Shown here: positions 1 through 8,106 of the stretch, in pieces | Numbering within the stretch: position 1 is the stretch's first letter | Layout: each line of letters opens with the position of its first letter | DNA from: Clostridium sartagoforme | GTDB taxonomy: Bacteria; Bacillota; Clostridia; Clostridiales; Clostridiaceae | Assembly: GCF_004794105.1 (NCBI RefSeq) | Contig: NZ_SRYR01000002.1 | Coordinates: forward strand, 248,001 to 312,000 | Direction: 5' to 3' | DNA: 64,000 nt | Made by a program: the position numbers and the translations under genes | The notes under the pieces: generated by a model | Databases searched by the model: none | What the model was told of the DNA's origin: nothing | The model's input: only the letters and a program-made list of their open reading frames with translations

Positions 1-240
1 GATATTATTGACAATGGATTAGGTATGTTGCAAGAAGTAGCGGACAAGCTTTTAACTGAAGAAGTAAATAATCAGCAAAGAAAAGGTTCAGGAATAGGTT
101 TAAAAAATGTACACGAAAGAATTAAGTTATACTTTGGAGAAGAATATGGATTAGAGGTTTATAGTGAGCCTGATGAAGGGACTACAATTAGAATTCATAT
201 GCCATCAATAGAGTTTGAGAGTATAAGGGAGGCAAAGTAA
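1..240 (+). CDS. Sensor histidine kinase C-terminus (YesM/LytS type), 5' partial
   Basis: The frame is open from base 1, so the gene begins outside the window. The visible 79 residues are the end of a GHKL ATPase domain: a G1 box (DNGLGM) near residues 5-10, a G2 box (GSGIGLKNVHERI) and the closing GTTIRIHMP strand. The 'GIGLKNV' form is typical of YesM/LytS-type kinases that work with AraC-type response regulators in sugar sensing. The stop overlaps the next start by one base (TAATG), so the kinase and the following sugar-binding protein are translationally coupled and probably form one sensing unit. The dimerisation, HAMP and membrane parts are not visible. Confidence 0.85.
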   Translation, partial: DIIDNGLGMLQEVADKLLTEEVNNQQRKGSGIGLKNVHERIKLYFGEEYGLEVYSEPDEGTTIRIHMPSIEFESIREAK

Positions 241-1214
241 TGAGAATAAAGAAGAAAACAGTATTTATCATCTTATTTTTAATGGTATTATCATCCTCAT
301 TACTTTTAATTAGAGAAGGTGGCAAAAAAGAAGTTGTTATATATGATGTAGCAGTAATAATTAGGGGGAGGAATAGTGAAGAGTGGAGCATTATGAAGGC
401 TGGTATGGAACAAGCTTCTTTAGAAATGAATGTGAATCTTAGATTTATAACTTTACTTGAAGAAAACAGTGTTGAGGAACAACAGGATTATCTTCAGAGG
501 GAAATAAGTTCAGGAGCAGATGCTATTATTATATCTCCAGCAGATTATACAGAGCTATCAACCACTATAGAAAATATAAATAAAAAAACACCAATAGTAT
601 TATTTGAATCTACTATAGATACAAAACAAGATATACCTTATATTTCTTGTGATAATTACGAACTAGGACAAAGCTTAGCAGAAGAGATATTGAGAAATGG
701 AAATACAAGAAATAGAATAATTATTGCAAAAAGTGATTTAAGTTGTAGTAGTATTAGTGATAGGTATGATGGGTTTATAGATGAAATAAGTAATAGTAAG
801 AATACTTATGATGTAGTAGATTTACCTACAGATGATTCAAAATTATATAGTAAAGTCAGAAGTATAATTGAAGAGAAAGAGGGGCAGGTATTAGTAGCCT
901 TTGAGCCAAGTGTATTAGAAGCTTTAGGTAGGGCAAAGAAATATATAATTAATAATACTAATATAGAAGCAGACATCGAGATATATGGAACAGGGAGAAC
1001 TAGTACTATAATTTCTTTGATAGAAGAAAATATAGTAGACGCAACTGCAATGCAGAATGATTTTAATGTTGGATATTTAAGTATAAAAACAGCTGTTTCT
1101 AGGATAGAAAATAAGAAGCTTGACAGTAAAATTAATATTGTATCAACCTTAATAAATAGCGATAATATGTATTCTAAGGAAAATCAAAAAATGTTATTTC
1201 CTATTGCTAGATAA
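240..1214 (+). CDS. Membrane-anchored periplasmic-type sugar-binding protein (Peripla_BP_4-like)
   Basis: 324 residues. An N-terminal hydrophobic segment (about residues 6-23) has no lipobox cysteine, so the protein is probably anchored by an uncleaved helix. The rest fits the type I periplasmic binding fold of LacI/RbsB-like proteins: 'VAVIIRGRNSEEWSIMKAGMEQASLEMNV', then a 'GADAIIISPADY' segment and a 'PIVLFES' strand. Overlap with the upstream kinase suggests that it presents a sugar to the kinase rather than feeding a transporter. Such sensor/binding-protein pairs next to mglB are common in clostridia. The ligand cannot be read from the sequence. Confidence 0.75.
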   Translation: MRIKKKTVFIILFLMVLSSSLLLIREGGKKEVVIYDVAVIIRGRNSEEWSIMKAGMEQASLEMNVNLRFITLLEENSVEEQQDYLQREISSGADAIIISPADYTELSTTIENINKKTPIVLFESTIDTKQDIPYISCDNYELGQSLAEEILRNGNTRNRIIIAKSDLSCSSISDRYDGFIDEISNSKNTYDVVDLPTDDSKLYSKVRSIIEEKEGQVLVAFEPSVLEALGRAKKYIINNTNIEADIEIYGTGRTSTIISLIEENIVDATAMQNDFNVGYLSIKTAVSRIENKKLDSKINIVSTLINSDNMYSKENQKMLFPIAR

Positions 1215-1236
1215 GTATTTTTAATAGGAGGGTATT

Positions 1237-2277
1237 GTGATAAAAGGTAAGAAAATTTTAAATATACTTAGCTTAATAATTATATCTACCTTGATAGTGG
1301 GATGTGGGAATAGTGGGAGCCTTAAGTCTAAGAAAGAAATTAGGATTGGAGTAACATTATATAGGGAAGATGATGTTTTTATATCTACAATTTCGGATAA
1401 CTTAGAAGAAATAGTTAAGGAAAATGAAAGTAATTATGATTTTAAGATTTTCCTTGAGTTCGTAGATGCAAAAGGAAGTACATTAAATCAAGGAAATCAA
1501 ATTGATAAGTTTATAAATCAAGATTATGATGCAATATGTGTTAATTTAGTTGATAGAACAGCAGCAGCTACAATAATAGATAAAGCGAAGTCTGCAGATA
1601 TTCCATTAATTTTTTTTAATAGAGAACCTGTAGAAGAGGATATGAATAGATGGAATAAGGTTTATTATGTAGGAGCACAAGCAGAACAATCTGCTAGATT
1701 ACAAGCAGATATTGTATCTGAACAATGGATTTCTAATAAGGAATTATATGATAAGAATAAAGATGGAATAATTCAATATGTTATGCTAGAGGGGGAACCT
1801 GGTCACCAGGATGCACTTATAAGGACAGAGTATTGTATTAAATCTCTGAATGAAAAGGGAATACAATTAGAAAAGTTAGCAGATGATAGCGCTAATTGGC
1901 AAAGTGATCAGGCAAATAGTAAAATGACCCAATGGATTAAAGAGTTCGGGAATAATATAGAAGTAGTCTTTAGTAATAATGATGTTATGGCTTTAGGAGC
2001 TATGTATGCGATAAATTCCAATAGCGACTTAATTAAAAAGCCTATAGTTGTTGGTATAGATGGAATTAAAGAATCTATGGAATCAATAAAAGCTGGAGAG
2101 ATGACAGGAACTGTTATAAGTGATGCAAATGCTCAAGCAGAAGCTATTTTTGACATAGCAATAGATGTAGCACAAGGTGGTTCTTTAGAAAATATAGGTG
2201 ATATGGAAAATGGTAAATATAAAAAGTTACCACATACTAAAGTAACTATAGATAATGTAGATGAATATTTAAAATAA
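1237..2277 (+). CDS. mglB: Galactose/glucose-binding lipoprotein of the Mgl ABC importer
   Basis: 346 residues from a GTG start behind an AGGAGGG ribosome site. A signal peptide ends in the lipobox LIVGC (Cys near residue 23), so it is a membrane lipoprotein. The MglB-type calcium loop is clear: DKNKDGIIQY followed by EGEPGHQDA. The segment FSNNDVMALGAM and the hinge strands also match D-galactose/D-glucose-binding proteins. In most clostridia mglB is followed by mglA (ATPase) and mglC (permease). Here a terminator follows instead, so the ATPase and permease must lie elsewhere or the protein may serve sensing by the upstream kinase. The family call is firm; its transport partner is unknown. 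Confidence 0.88.
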   Translation: MIKGKKILNILSLIIISTLIVGCGNSGSLKSKKEIRIGVTLYREDDVFISTISDNLEEIVKENESNYDFKIFLEFVDAKGSTLNQGNQIDKFINQDYDAICVNLVDRTAAATIIDKAKSADIPLIFFNREPVEEDMNRWNKVYYVGAQAEQSARLQADIVSEQWISNKELYDKNKDGIIQYVMLEGEPGHQDALIRTEYCIKSLNEKGIQLEKLADDSANWQSDQANSKMTQWIKEFGNNIEVVFSNNDVMALGAMYAINSNSDLIKKPIVVGIDGIKESMESIKAGEMTGTVISDANAQAEAIFDIAIDVAQGGSLENIGDMENGKYKKLPHTKVTIDNVDEYLK

Positions 2278-2301
2278 TAAAGAAAAATATTGAGAGGGAT
2301 G

Positions 2302-2340
2302 TTATAACACTGTATATTAAATAGTGTTATAATGTCTTTT
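2302..2340 (+). terminator. Rho-independent terminator after mglB
   Basis: A 10-bp perfect stem (2302-2311 with 2323-2332) has an 11-base loop and is followed by a T-rich run. It closes the mglB transcript and separates it from the T-box leader. Confidence 0.8.
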
Positions 2341-2463
2341 TTGTGTGATTAAATATAAATAAAATTTATATATTAAATATTCTTTCAAATACATATTTAA
2401 TATATACTATTCTATTGACAAGGAAAATAAAAATGATTATAATTAAATCATAGTATTCCGATA

Positions 2464-2725
2464 TGAATAAAACTAAGATGAGGAGAGTAGTTAATAAGTA
2501 TTATTAAAGAGAGGGTTAATTTGCTGAGATAACCTATAATATTGTTAATGAAGTGCACCTTTGAGTTTAATCCTTGAAAAGAGTAGGGGGTTATGGGTTC
2601 TCCCATTATAGAGATAGGGTATTTTGTACCTAAGATGAGATGGATTTTATATCTAATCAGAGTGGAACCGTGGAAGATGATCTTCTGCCTCTGTAATTAC
2701 AGGGCAGGGGATTTTTTGTTTTTTA
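2464..2725 (+). promoter_or_regulatory. T-box riboswitch, tRNA-Cys specific, upstream of tcyP-like gene
   Basis: The leader has the parts of a T-box. An AGTAG specifier-loop 5' side lies near 2486-2490 and a distal GCTGAGA motif near 2523. The 3' side of the specifier loop reads TGAAG-TGC-ACC, with TGC at 2554-2556. The T-box core AGTGGAACCGTGG is at 2661-2673. A terminator stem (about 2685-2707) is followed by T6. TGC is a cysteine codon. The pairing base in TGGA (2663-2666) is A, which requires a U discriminator base, as in tRNA-Cys. Reading the specifier as GTG (Val) would clash with the A73 of tRNA-Val. Uncharged tRNA-Cys should stabilise the antiterminator and switch on the cystine transporter. 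Confidence 0.88.
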
Positions 2726-2973
2726 TGGAGGTATGAATAATTTTTTATAAAGGGGTTATCATAGCTTCAGAACTATTTTCACTTAGCATATATAAATTAA
2801 GAATACTTTGGAGAAAAAGGAAAGAACAAGTAAACCTGTTAGGTTCATTATTTTATTCTAAAGGAAAGAAAATTATTAACTAATTAAAAAACGTAATTAG
2901 CTAAAGAGTCAATATGCGGAGATTCGTAAACAAATAAATATTTAAAGTATCAATTTATAATAGGAGGAATAAT

Positions 2974-4278
2974 ATGAATATCAATATTAATTTAATTGTA
3001 TCAATAGTTTTATCATTAGCAGCATTTTATTTAATTTATTTAGTAAAAGCTAAAACAAATAAGTTTTCATTTGCAACTTTAACAGCATTAGCTTTAGGAC
3101 TAGCTATAGGTGTATTTTTCAAGGATAGTGCTTCTTATTTAGAGGTAGTAGGTAAGGGATATATATCTTTAATTAAAATGATAGTTGTACCATTAGTTAT
3201 GGTATCAATAATAACAAGTATTCTTAGATTAAAAAATCTAGATACATTAAAAGCAATTGGTTTTAAAACATTAGGTATATTACTTGGAACAACAGGAATA
3301 GCAGCAGCAATAGGGTTAGTTATAGGAAAATTATTTAATCTTGGACAAGGATTATCTTATGTAGGTGTTGAAGGCTTTACAGCTAGAGAAATACCATCTT
3401 TCTCAAAGGTTATTTTAGATTTTCTACCTTCAAACCCAATAGCTTCAATCGTTAATAATCAAATAATACCAGTAGTTATTTTCTCATTATTCGTAGCAAT
3501 AGCTTTAGTTATAGAAGATAATAAAAATCCTGAAAAAATTAAAGCTTTCAAAGATGTTATATTATCAGCTTATGAACTAGTATTAGGAATAACAAGAATT
3601 GTACTAAAATTTATACCTTATGGTGTATTTGCATTAATAGCAACAGCAGCAGCAAAAAATGGAATAGATACTTTGAAATCATTAATAGCAGTTATTGCAG
3701 CAGTTTATATAGCTTGTTTATTACAAATAATATTAGTACACACACCATTAGTAGCATTTGTGGCTAGGAAGAATCCAATTAAATTCTTTAAAGATATTTT
3801 CCCAGCACAAGTTGTAGCATTTACTAGCCAAAGTAGTTATGGAACATTACCAGTAACTATAAAAAGCTTAGTTGAAAATGCTAAGGTATCAGAAAATATA
3901 GCAAGCTTTGTAGCTCCACTTGGATCAACAATTGGAATGAATGCATGTGGTGGTTTATATCCAGCAATAGTAGCGGTATTTGTAGCAAATGTATTTAATG
4001 TAGATTTAAGTGCATATCATTACTTCTTAATAATACTAACGACTATAATATCTTCAATAGGTATAGCAGGGGTACCTGGAGCAGCAACTATGTCAACAAC
4101 AGTTGTACTATCAACAGCAGGGTTACCAGTAGAAGGTATGGCAATGGTAATGGCAGTAGATGCAGTAATAGATATGATGAGAACATTAACTAACGTAACT
4201 GGATCAGCAGTAGCAGCAGTAGTAGTAGATGAAACAGAGAAGAGAAAGTTAGATAAGGCTGAAAAGCAAGTAGTATAA
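2974..4278 (+). CDS. tcyP: Cystine:cation symporter, TcyP-like (SLC1/DAACS family)
   Basis: 434 residues with about eight to ten hydrophobic segments and the two re-entrant loop signatures of SLC1 transporters: SSYGTLPVT (the serine-rich motif) and GVPGAATMS near the C-terminus, plus the substrate-site VDAVIDMMRTLTNVTG. Length and the N-terminal 'YLIYLVKAKTNKFSF' resemble Bacillus TcyP rather than glutamate/proton symporters. The cysteine T-box upstream independently supports L-cystine as the substrate. The start is the first ATG after TAGGAGG. About 250 bases lie between the T-box terminator and this start, with no recognisable gene. Confidence 0.85.
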   Translation: MNININLIVSIVLSLAAFYLIYLVKAKTNKFSFATLTALALGLAIGVFFKDSASYLEVVGKGYISLIKMIVVPLVMVSIITSILRLKNLDTLKAIGFKTLGILLGTTGIAAAIGLVIGKLFNLGQGLSYVGVEGFTAREIPSFSKVILDFLPSNPIASIVNNQIIPVVIFSLFVAIALVIEDNKNPEKIKAFKDVILSAYELVLGITRIVLKFIPYGVFALIATAAAKNGIDTLKSLIAVIAAVYIACLLQIILVHTPLVAFVARKNPIKFFKDIFPAQVVAFTSQSSYGTLPVTIKSLVENAKVSENIASFVAPLGSTIGMNACGGLYPAIVAVFVANVFNVDLSAYHYFLIILTTIISSIGIAGVPGAATMSTTVVLSTAGLPVEGMAMVMAVDAVIDMMRTLTNVTGSAVAAVVVDETEKRKLDKAEKQVV

Positions 4279-4327
4279 GTATAGAAAAGGGTCTATACGA
4301 AATTAAATTTTGATACTGGCATAAATG

Positions 4328-4362
4328 AAAAGAGGATTCGTATTTTGAATCCTCTTTTTTGA
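4328..4362 (+). terminator. Rho-independent terminator after tcyP-like gene
   Basis: A 12-bp perfect stem (4328-4339 with 4347-4358) with a 7-base loop runs into a T tract. It ends the cystine symporter transcript. Confidence 0.9.
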
Positions 4363-4375
4363 GCATAATAAAATC

Positions 4376-4700
4376 ATGAAAAACAAAATTATATCTATTC
4401 ATCAAATAGGTTTCCCCAATTGTAATGAATATATTATACCTAATAATGATTCAGTAAGATTTATTATAATATTACAGATGAGTTAGATTATACAGAGAAT
4501 TATAAAGCGTAGTATGCTAATAGTAGAAAACATTCAATCATAGATGAAATTTTATACATAAAACTTTATATAAGATATTAATATATGTATATATAGAAGG
4601 CATATATTTAAGTATCTTCATAGAAAAATATTGTAAGAGATGTTAAGCTAGAAATAGCTTTTCTAAAACTGATAAAGACGAAAATTGCATACATATGAAA
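4376..4700 (+). pseudogene. Decayed IS1182-family transposase N-terminus
   Basis: In one frame 4376-4480 reads as ISIHQIGFPNCNEYIIPNNDSVRF. After a frameshift near 4465-4475 the next frame reads ITDELDYTENYKA, a stop, then YANSRKHSIIDEILYIKLY. This order matches the start of IS1182-type transposases (IP..DSVR, ELD...LYKAYS..GR.PS.DP...FK). Further downstream a degraded SS.K..VRDVK segment may be the 'YSSRKIE' region. It has several stops and frameshifts and no catalytic part, so it is a fossil. The remaining sequence to 4950 has only terminator-like hairpins. Confidence 0.6.
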
Positions 4701-4783
4701 GAGGATAATATGAAAAAAGAGAAGTTAAAACAGCATAAGATGTGCAAGCAGAGGAGAGGCAGAGTACATTAATATAAAAAAAG

Positions 4784-4832
4784 CTATATCATATTGAACG
4801 TAATATTCAATATGATATAGATTTGTTTTTTA
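4784..4832 (+). terminator. Strong hairpin with T tract in intergenic region
   Basis: A 15-bp perfect stem (4784-4798 with 4806-4820) is followed by ATTTGTTTTTT. It may be the end of the old insertion sequence or of an unrecognised transcript. A 20-codon frame just upstream (ATG near 4711) has a passable ribosome site but no other support. Confidence 0.6.
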
Positions 4833-4896
4833 TAGCTAATAATTAGCACTAAAAAATTAGCACTAAATGATTAGAATATAATTTTAAAGGATTATG

Positions 4897-4930
4897 TAAA
4901 AGGGGATGTTTGTTTAACAGCCCCTTTTTG
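4897..4930 (-). terminator. Terminator of the AhpF-like reductase gene
   Basis: A stem of AAGGGG with CCCCTT around a short loop lies just downstream of the minus-strand reductase stop and is followed on that strand by a run of T. It also has a T run on the plus strand, so it could act in both directions. Confidence 0.65.
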
Positions 4931-4950
4931 TAGTTATAATTAATATTAAT

Positions 4951-6609
4951 TTATTTAATTAAGTTTAAAATATCTTGTAGCTTTTTGCCACCGAAGTAAA
5001 CCTTTGAGTCATCAACTATTATAGCTGGTACACTCATTATTTTGTGTTTACTCTTAAGTTCTGGGAAGTTTGATAAATCCAACATTTCAGTTTCTATATT
5101 TGGATTTTCAATAGCAATTTTTTGAGCAGCTACAACAACATCTGGGCATACATGACAAGAAAGTGATACTCCAACCTTAATATTAACTTTTCTATCAATT
5201 GACTTTATTTCATTAAGTATTGATTCTTCTAGTGCTTGACCAGGTCCAGCTACATTATACATAGCTAATATAAAGGAATTTAATTCATGACCTCCTGGAA
5301 CACCATGGAATTTAACACCAGCATAATCACCATCTTTATTTAGTATAGCAACTATTGGGTATTTATCAGCATGAACTTTTTCTTCAATTTCTGGGTTTTC
5401 ACCTTTTTTATAGATGATAGCTTCAACTTTATCACCTAAGTCAGCAATATCTAGAACTAAATCTCTTAATTCTATAGACTTAGCATTACTTTCATCTACA
5501 ATCGAAACAAGTGAAATATTATTTTCAAATTTAGATAATACACCCTTTAATTGAGTTCTTAAATTATCGTTTAGAAGTGAACTTTTACCAGGTTTTGAGC
5601 TAAGCTTTGGAGATTCTTCTTTTGTTTCAACTTTTTCTTCAATAACTTCTTCTTCAACTATTCCAAGTCTTTCTTTTTCAGAAGCTACGTATCTTTCAGC
5701 ATCTGTTGCAGCGATAGCACCATCAGCAACGGCTGTAACTACTTGTCTTAACATCTTAGGTCTTAAATCACCAGCGGCATAAACACCTTTAATGTTAGTT
5801 TGCATATTCTCATCTGTAAGAATATAACCCCATCTATCCATATCTATTTTACCTTTAAATACATCTGTTTGTGGTTGATATCCTACGAAAACGAATATAC
5901 CAAATGTTCCATCTTCTTTTGGTGGAAAGTATTCAGATCTTTCGTTAGTAACATTATTTATAAGTTTTACAGATCTTAAAACATCGTCACCAACGGCTTC
6001 AACTACTTCAGTATTAAATCTTATTTCAATATTCTTATTAGCCTTTACCTTATCACCTATAGATTTAGCACAAGTAAATTCAGGTTCTCTTGCTATAATA
6101 ATAACCTTTTTAGCAAACCTAGTTAGGTATATAGCTTCTTCAGCAGCAGCAAAACCTGCGCCTATAACTAAAACTTCTAGACCTTTAAAGAACTCACCAT
6201 CACAAGTGGAGCAGTAAGCAACACCTCTACCACCGTACTCTATTTCACCAGGGAAACCTAGTTTTCTAGGTGAAGCACCAGTAGCGATTATTACAGCTCT
6301 TCCTTGAATATCAACAGAGCTAGTTTTAACTGTCTTAATTTCTCCTTCAAAGTCAACACCTATTACATCAGCTGTTTGGAACTTAACTCCGAAGTTTTCA
6401 GCTTGCATTCTCATTTGATTAGTTAAATCTGGACCAGTAGTCTTAACAATTCCAGGGTAGTTCACAACCTCAGCAGTACTTGCTATTTGACCACCTGTAT
6501 GTTCTTTTTCTATGATTAGAGTTTTAAGTCTAGCCCTTCCAGCATATAATCCAGCAGATAACCCAGCAGGCCCACCACCAATTATAAGTAAATCATATAT
6601 ATTATTCAT
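4951..6609 (-). CDS. AhpF-like thioredoxin reductase fused to a C-terminal tandem-thioredoxin domain
   Basis: 552 residues. Residues 1-310 are a thioredoxin-reductase flavoprotein: FAD motif GGGPAG (11-16), redox pair C133-S-T-C136, an NADPH-binding GAGFAAAEEA, and the closing GVYAAGDLRPK. A Glu/Lys-rich linker (about 320-345) follows. The remainder resembles the N-terminal thioredoxin-fold domain of AhpF, with redox pair C485-H-V-C488 in SLSCHVCPDVV. AhpF carries these domains in the opposite order. The neighbouring ahpC makes peroxiredoxin reduction with NAD(P)H electrons the likely job. ATG follows TAGGAGG. A PerR-like palindrome lies about 40 bases upstream. Confidence 0.9.
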   Translation of the reverse strand: MNNIYDLLIIGGGPAGLSAGLYAGRARLKTLIIEKEHTGGQIASTAEVVNYPGIVKTTGPDLTNQMRMQAENFGVKFQTADVIGVDFEGEIKTVKTSSVDIQGRAVIIATGASPRKLGFPGEIEYGGRGVAYCSTCDGEFFKGLEVLVIGAGFAAAEEAIYLTRFAKKVIIIAREPEFTCAKSIGDKVKANKNIEIRFNTEVVEAVGDDVLRSVKLINNVTNERSEYFPPKEDGTFGIFVFVGYQPQTDVFKGKIDMDRWGYILTDENMQTNIKGVYAAGDLRPKMLRQVVTAVADGAIAATDAERYVASEKERLGIVEEEVIEEKVETKEESPKLSSKPGKSSLLNDNLRTQLKGVLSKFENNISLVSIVDESNAKSIELRDLVLDIADLGDKVEAIIYKKGENPEIEEKVHADKYPIVAILNKDGDYAGVKFHGVPGGHELNSFILAMYNVAGPGQALEESILNEIKSIDRKVNIKVGVSLSCHVCPDVVVAAQKIAIENPNIETEMLDLSNFPELKSKHKIMSVPAIIVDDSKVYFGGKKLQDILNLIK

Positions 6610-6644
6610 AATAATCCTCCTATATTCTAATTACGCCATTATTA

Positions 6645-6663
6645 GCTAATAATTATTATCCGT
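6645..6663. promoter_or_regulatory. PerR-like operator candidate upstream of the reductase gene
   Basis: The A/T palindromic word ATAATTATTAT (6649-6659) lies about 40 bases before the reductase ATG. The same 11-base word occurs upstream of ahpC and of the first sod gene. It resembles the TTATAAT-N-ATTATAA PerR box. In such AT-rich DNA the word also turns up by chance, for example inside the coding region near 21510, so the shared gene context is the main support. Confidence 0.5.
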
Positions 6664-6671
6664 TATTTGTT

Positions 6672-6700
6672 AAAAAAATAGCGAGTTTACCTCGCTAAGT
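6672..6700 (-). terminator. Terminator between structured RNA segment and reductase gene
   Basis: A 7-bp stem TAGCGAG/CTCGCTA (6679-6685 with 6691-6697) is followed on the minus strand by seven T. It ends the ahpC-side transcript before the reductase promoter. A shorter T run on the plus side makes it partly bidirectional. Confidence 0.75.
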
Positions 6701-6868
6701 TTTTATCTGATCGCTACCATTGCTAACACTCCCACCTTCTATAAGTTGGAGCTAAGCACTGCTACGCGCCTGGATTAGTTCTTCTAACCTTCAGATGGAG
6801 TAGGGTATTCCTATTAAGAAAACTCCACCTAAAGATAAGAATCACTTTATAAGGGGAGTAAACTCCCC
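6698..6868 (-). ncRNA. Unidentified structured RNA-like segment between ahpC and the reductase gene
   Basis: Read on the minus strand, this stretch has no reading frame but several nested stems: GGGGAGTTTACTCCCC (6853-6868), GGTGGAGT pairing with ACTCCATC, GGTTAG/CTAATCC around an AAGAA loop, and AGCTCCAACTT with AGGTGGGAG. It is richer in G+C than its surroundings and ends at a T-tailed terminator. It could be a stable 3' UTR of ahpC, an independent small RNA, or a non-autonomous IS200/IS605-type element, since a short hairpin lies at each end. I do not recognise a named family with confidence. Confidence 0.5.
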
Positions 6869-6880
6869 ATATGTTATATA

Positions 6881-7444
6881 TTAAAGTTTTCCTACTAAAT
6901 CTAAGCTTGGTACTAAAGTATCAGCGCCTGGAGTCCAGTTTGCTGGACAAACTTCATCACCATGTTCTCTTACGAATTGAGCAGCTTGAACTTTTCTTAA
7001 TAACTCCTCAGCATTTCTACCGATTCCGTTTTGGTGAACTTCATAAGCTTGGATAACACCATCTGGATCAACTATAAATGTTCCTCTTAAAGCCATACCT
7101 TCTTCTTCGATAAGAACTTCAAAGAATCTTGCTAACTTTCCAGTTGGGTCAGCTAACATTGGATATTTAATCTTTCCAATAGTTTCAGTTGTATCAGCCC
7201 ATGCTTTGTGAACAAAGTGTGAATCTTCTGATACTGAATAAATTTCAGCTCCAATTTCTTTAAAGCTATTGTAGTGATCAGCTAAATCTCCTAATTCAGT
7301 TGGGCAAACAAATGTGAAGTCTGCTGGATAGAAGAAGAAAACTCCCCACTTTCCTAAAACATCTTCATTTGATACTTCTACAAACTTTCCATTATGATAA
7401 GCTTGAACCTTAAAATCCTCAATTTTTTTTCCTATTAATGACAT
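6881..7444 (-). CDS. ahpC: Alkyl hydroperoxide reductase subunit C (2-Cys peroxiredoxin)
   Basis: 187 residues, the usual AhpC length. The peroxidatic cysteine is C47 in FTFVCPTEL, and the resolving cysteine is C166 in DEVCPANW. The GALRG-like segment is present as MALRGTFIVDPDG. The protein reduces H2O2 and organic peroxides and would be re-reduced by the AhpF-like flavoprotein encoded next on the same strand. The start is the ATG after TAGGAGG. The upstream region has an A/T palindrome suggestive of PerR control. The two genes are separated by a structured RNA-like segment and a terminator, so they have at least partly separate transcripts. Confidence 0.97.
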   Translation of the reverse strand: MSLIGKKIEDFKVQAYHNGKFVEVSNEDVLGKWGVFFFYPADFTFVCPTELGDLADHYNSFKEIGAEIYSVSEDSHFVHKAWADTTETIGKIKYPMLADPTGKLARFFEVLIEEEGMALRGTFIVDPDGVIQAYEVHQNGIGRNAEELLRKVQAAQFVREHGDEVCPANWTPGADTLVPSLDLVGKL

Positions 7445-7485
7445 AAATTTTTCCTCCTAAAATCTTTTTTAATATTCTCTATGTA

Positions 7486-7512
7486 TTAATAATAATTATT
7501 ATTTAATAATTT
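7486..7512. promoter_or_regulatory. PerR-like operator candidate upstream of ahpC
   Basis: The sequence has a perfect palindrome AATAATAATTATTATT (about 7488-7503) inside TTAATAATAATTATTATTTAA, close to the PerR/Fur-type consensus. It lies some 45 bases upstream of the ahpC start, where promoter overlap is expected. The core is shared with the reductase and sod upstream regions. Confidence 0.6.
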
Positions 7513-7713
7513 GTCAACAGTTTTTGGTAAAATAATTGATAATTTTTATTATTCAGCTAAAATGACGTATTCATTAAGTATTATTTCTTAAATGTGACTT
7601 ATAAATGCAAATAATAATTAAATAAAAATTAAGAATTCTAAATCAGGTTGTAAACTAGATATATTTGGTATAAAATATATTTAAAAGTAGATTTTTTAGG
7701 GAGGATAATATTC

Positions 7714-7962
7714 TTGAATAAGGGTGGAATTAGACTATATTATAAAAATCAAGAGGAACTAAGCTATGCTTTGAGAAACTACATAGATAATTATTTTGAA
7801 GGAAATATTGAAGATGAAGATTTAGAAGAGAAGATATTTTCAGTAATTCAAGCAAATAAGAACAAGTTTTACAAAGATGGAGAGATAGCTAAAAAGCCTA
7901 AACAAATCCTAGGAAAAACTAGATTAAATGTTTTAGAACAAATTCTAGAGAAAAAGAATTAG
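7714..7962 (+). CDS. Small conserved clostridial protein, possibly TIGR04540-like
   Basis: 82 residues from a TTG start behind AGGGAGG. The protein is hydrophilic and probably all-helical, with no membrane segment and no cysteine. Recognisable pieces are YYKNQEELSYALRNYIDNYFEG, then an acidic EDEDLEEKI, then 'NKNKFYKDGEIAKKPKQILGKTRLNVLEQIL' split over the second half. This arrangement is like small uncharacterised clostridial proteins of the TIGR04540 type, from memory only. It is a single-gene transcript with its own terminator. The function is unknown. Confidence 0.7.
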   Translation: MNKGGIRLYYKNQEELSYALRNYIDNYFEGNIEDEDLEEKIFSVIQANKNKFYKDGEIAKKPKQILGKTRLNVLEQILEKKN

Positions 7963-8064
7963 ATAAAAATTTAGAATAACAAAAGATTAAATAATATAGA
8001 ATTCATTTTATAGAACTATAAAGTTCCACTAAGATTGAACTACTAAAATTATAGATACATTTAG

Positions 8065-8098
8065 TAAAGGAAGAGTTTTTGCTCTTCCTTTATTTATT
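8065..8098. terminator. Bidirectional terminator between convergent genes
   Basis: An AAAGGAAGAG/CTCTTCCTTT stem (about 8066-8075 with 8082-8091) with a T-rich loop has T on the plus side and A/T on the minus side. It serves the small gene before it and the convergent glycosyltransferase after it. Confidence 0.85.
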
Positions 8099-8106
8099 AT
8101 ATAGAA

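Noticed and set aside
4711-4773. 20-codon plus-strand frame after the IS1182 fossil
   Set aside because: It has a weak ribosome site, but the length is too short and nothing in the peptide is recognisable.
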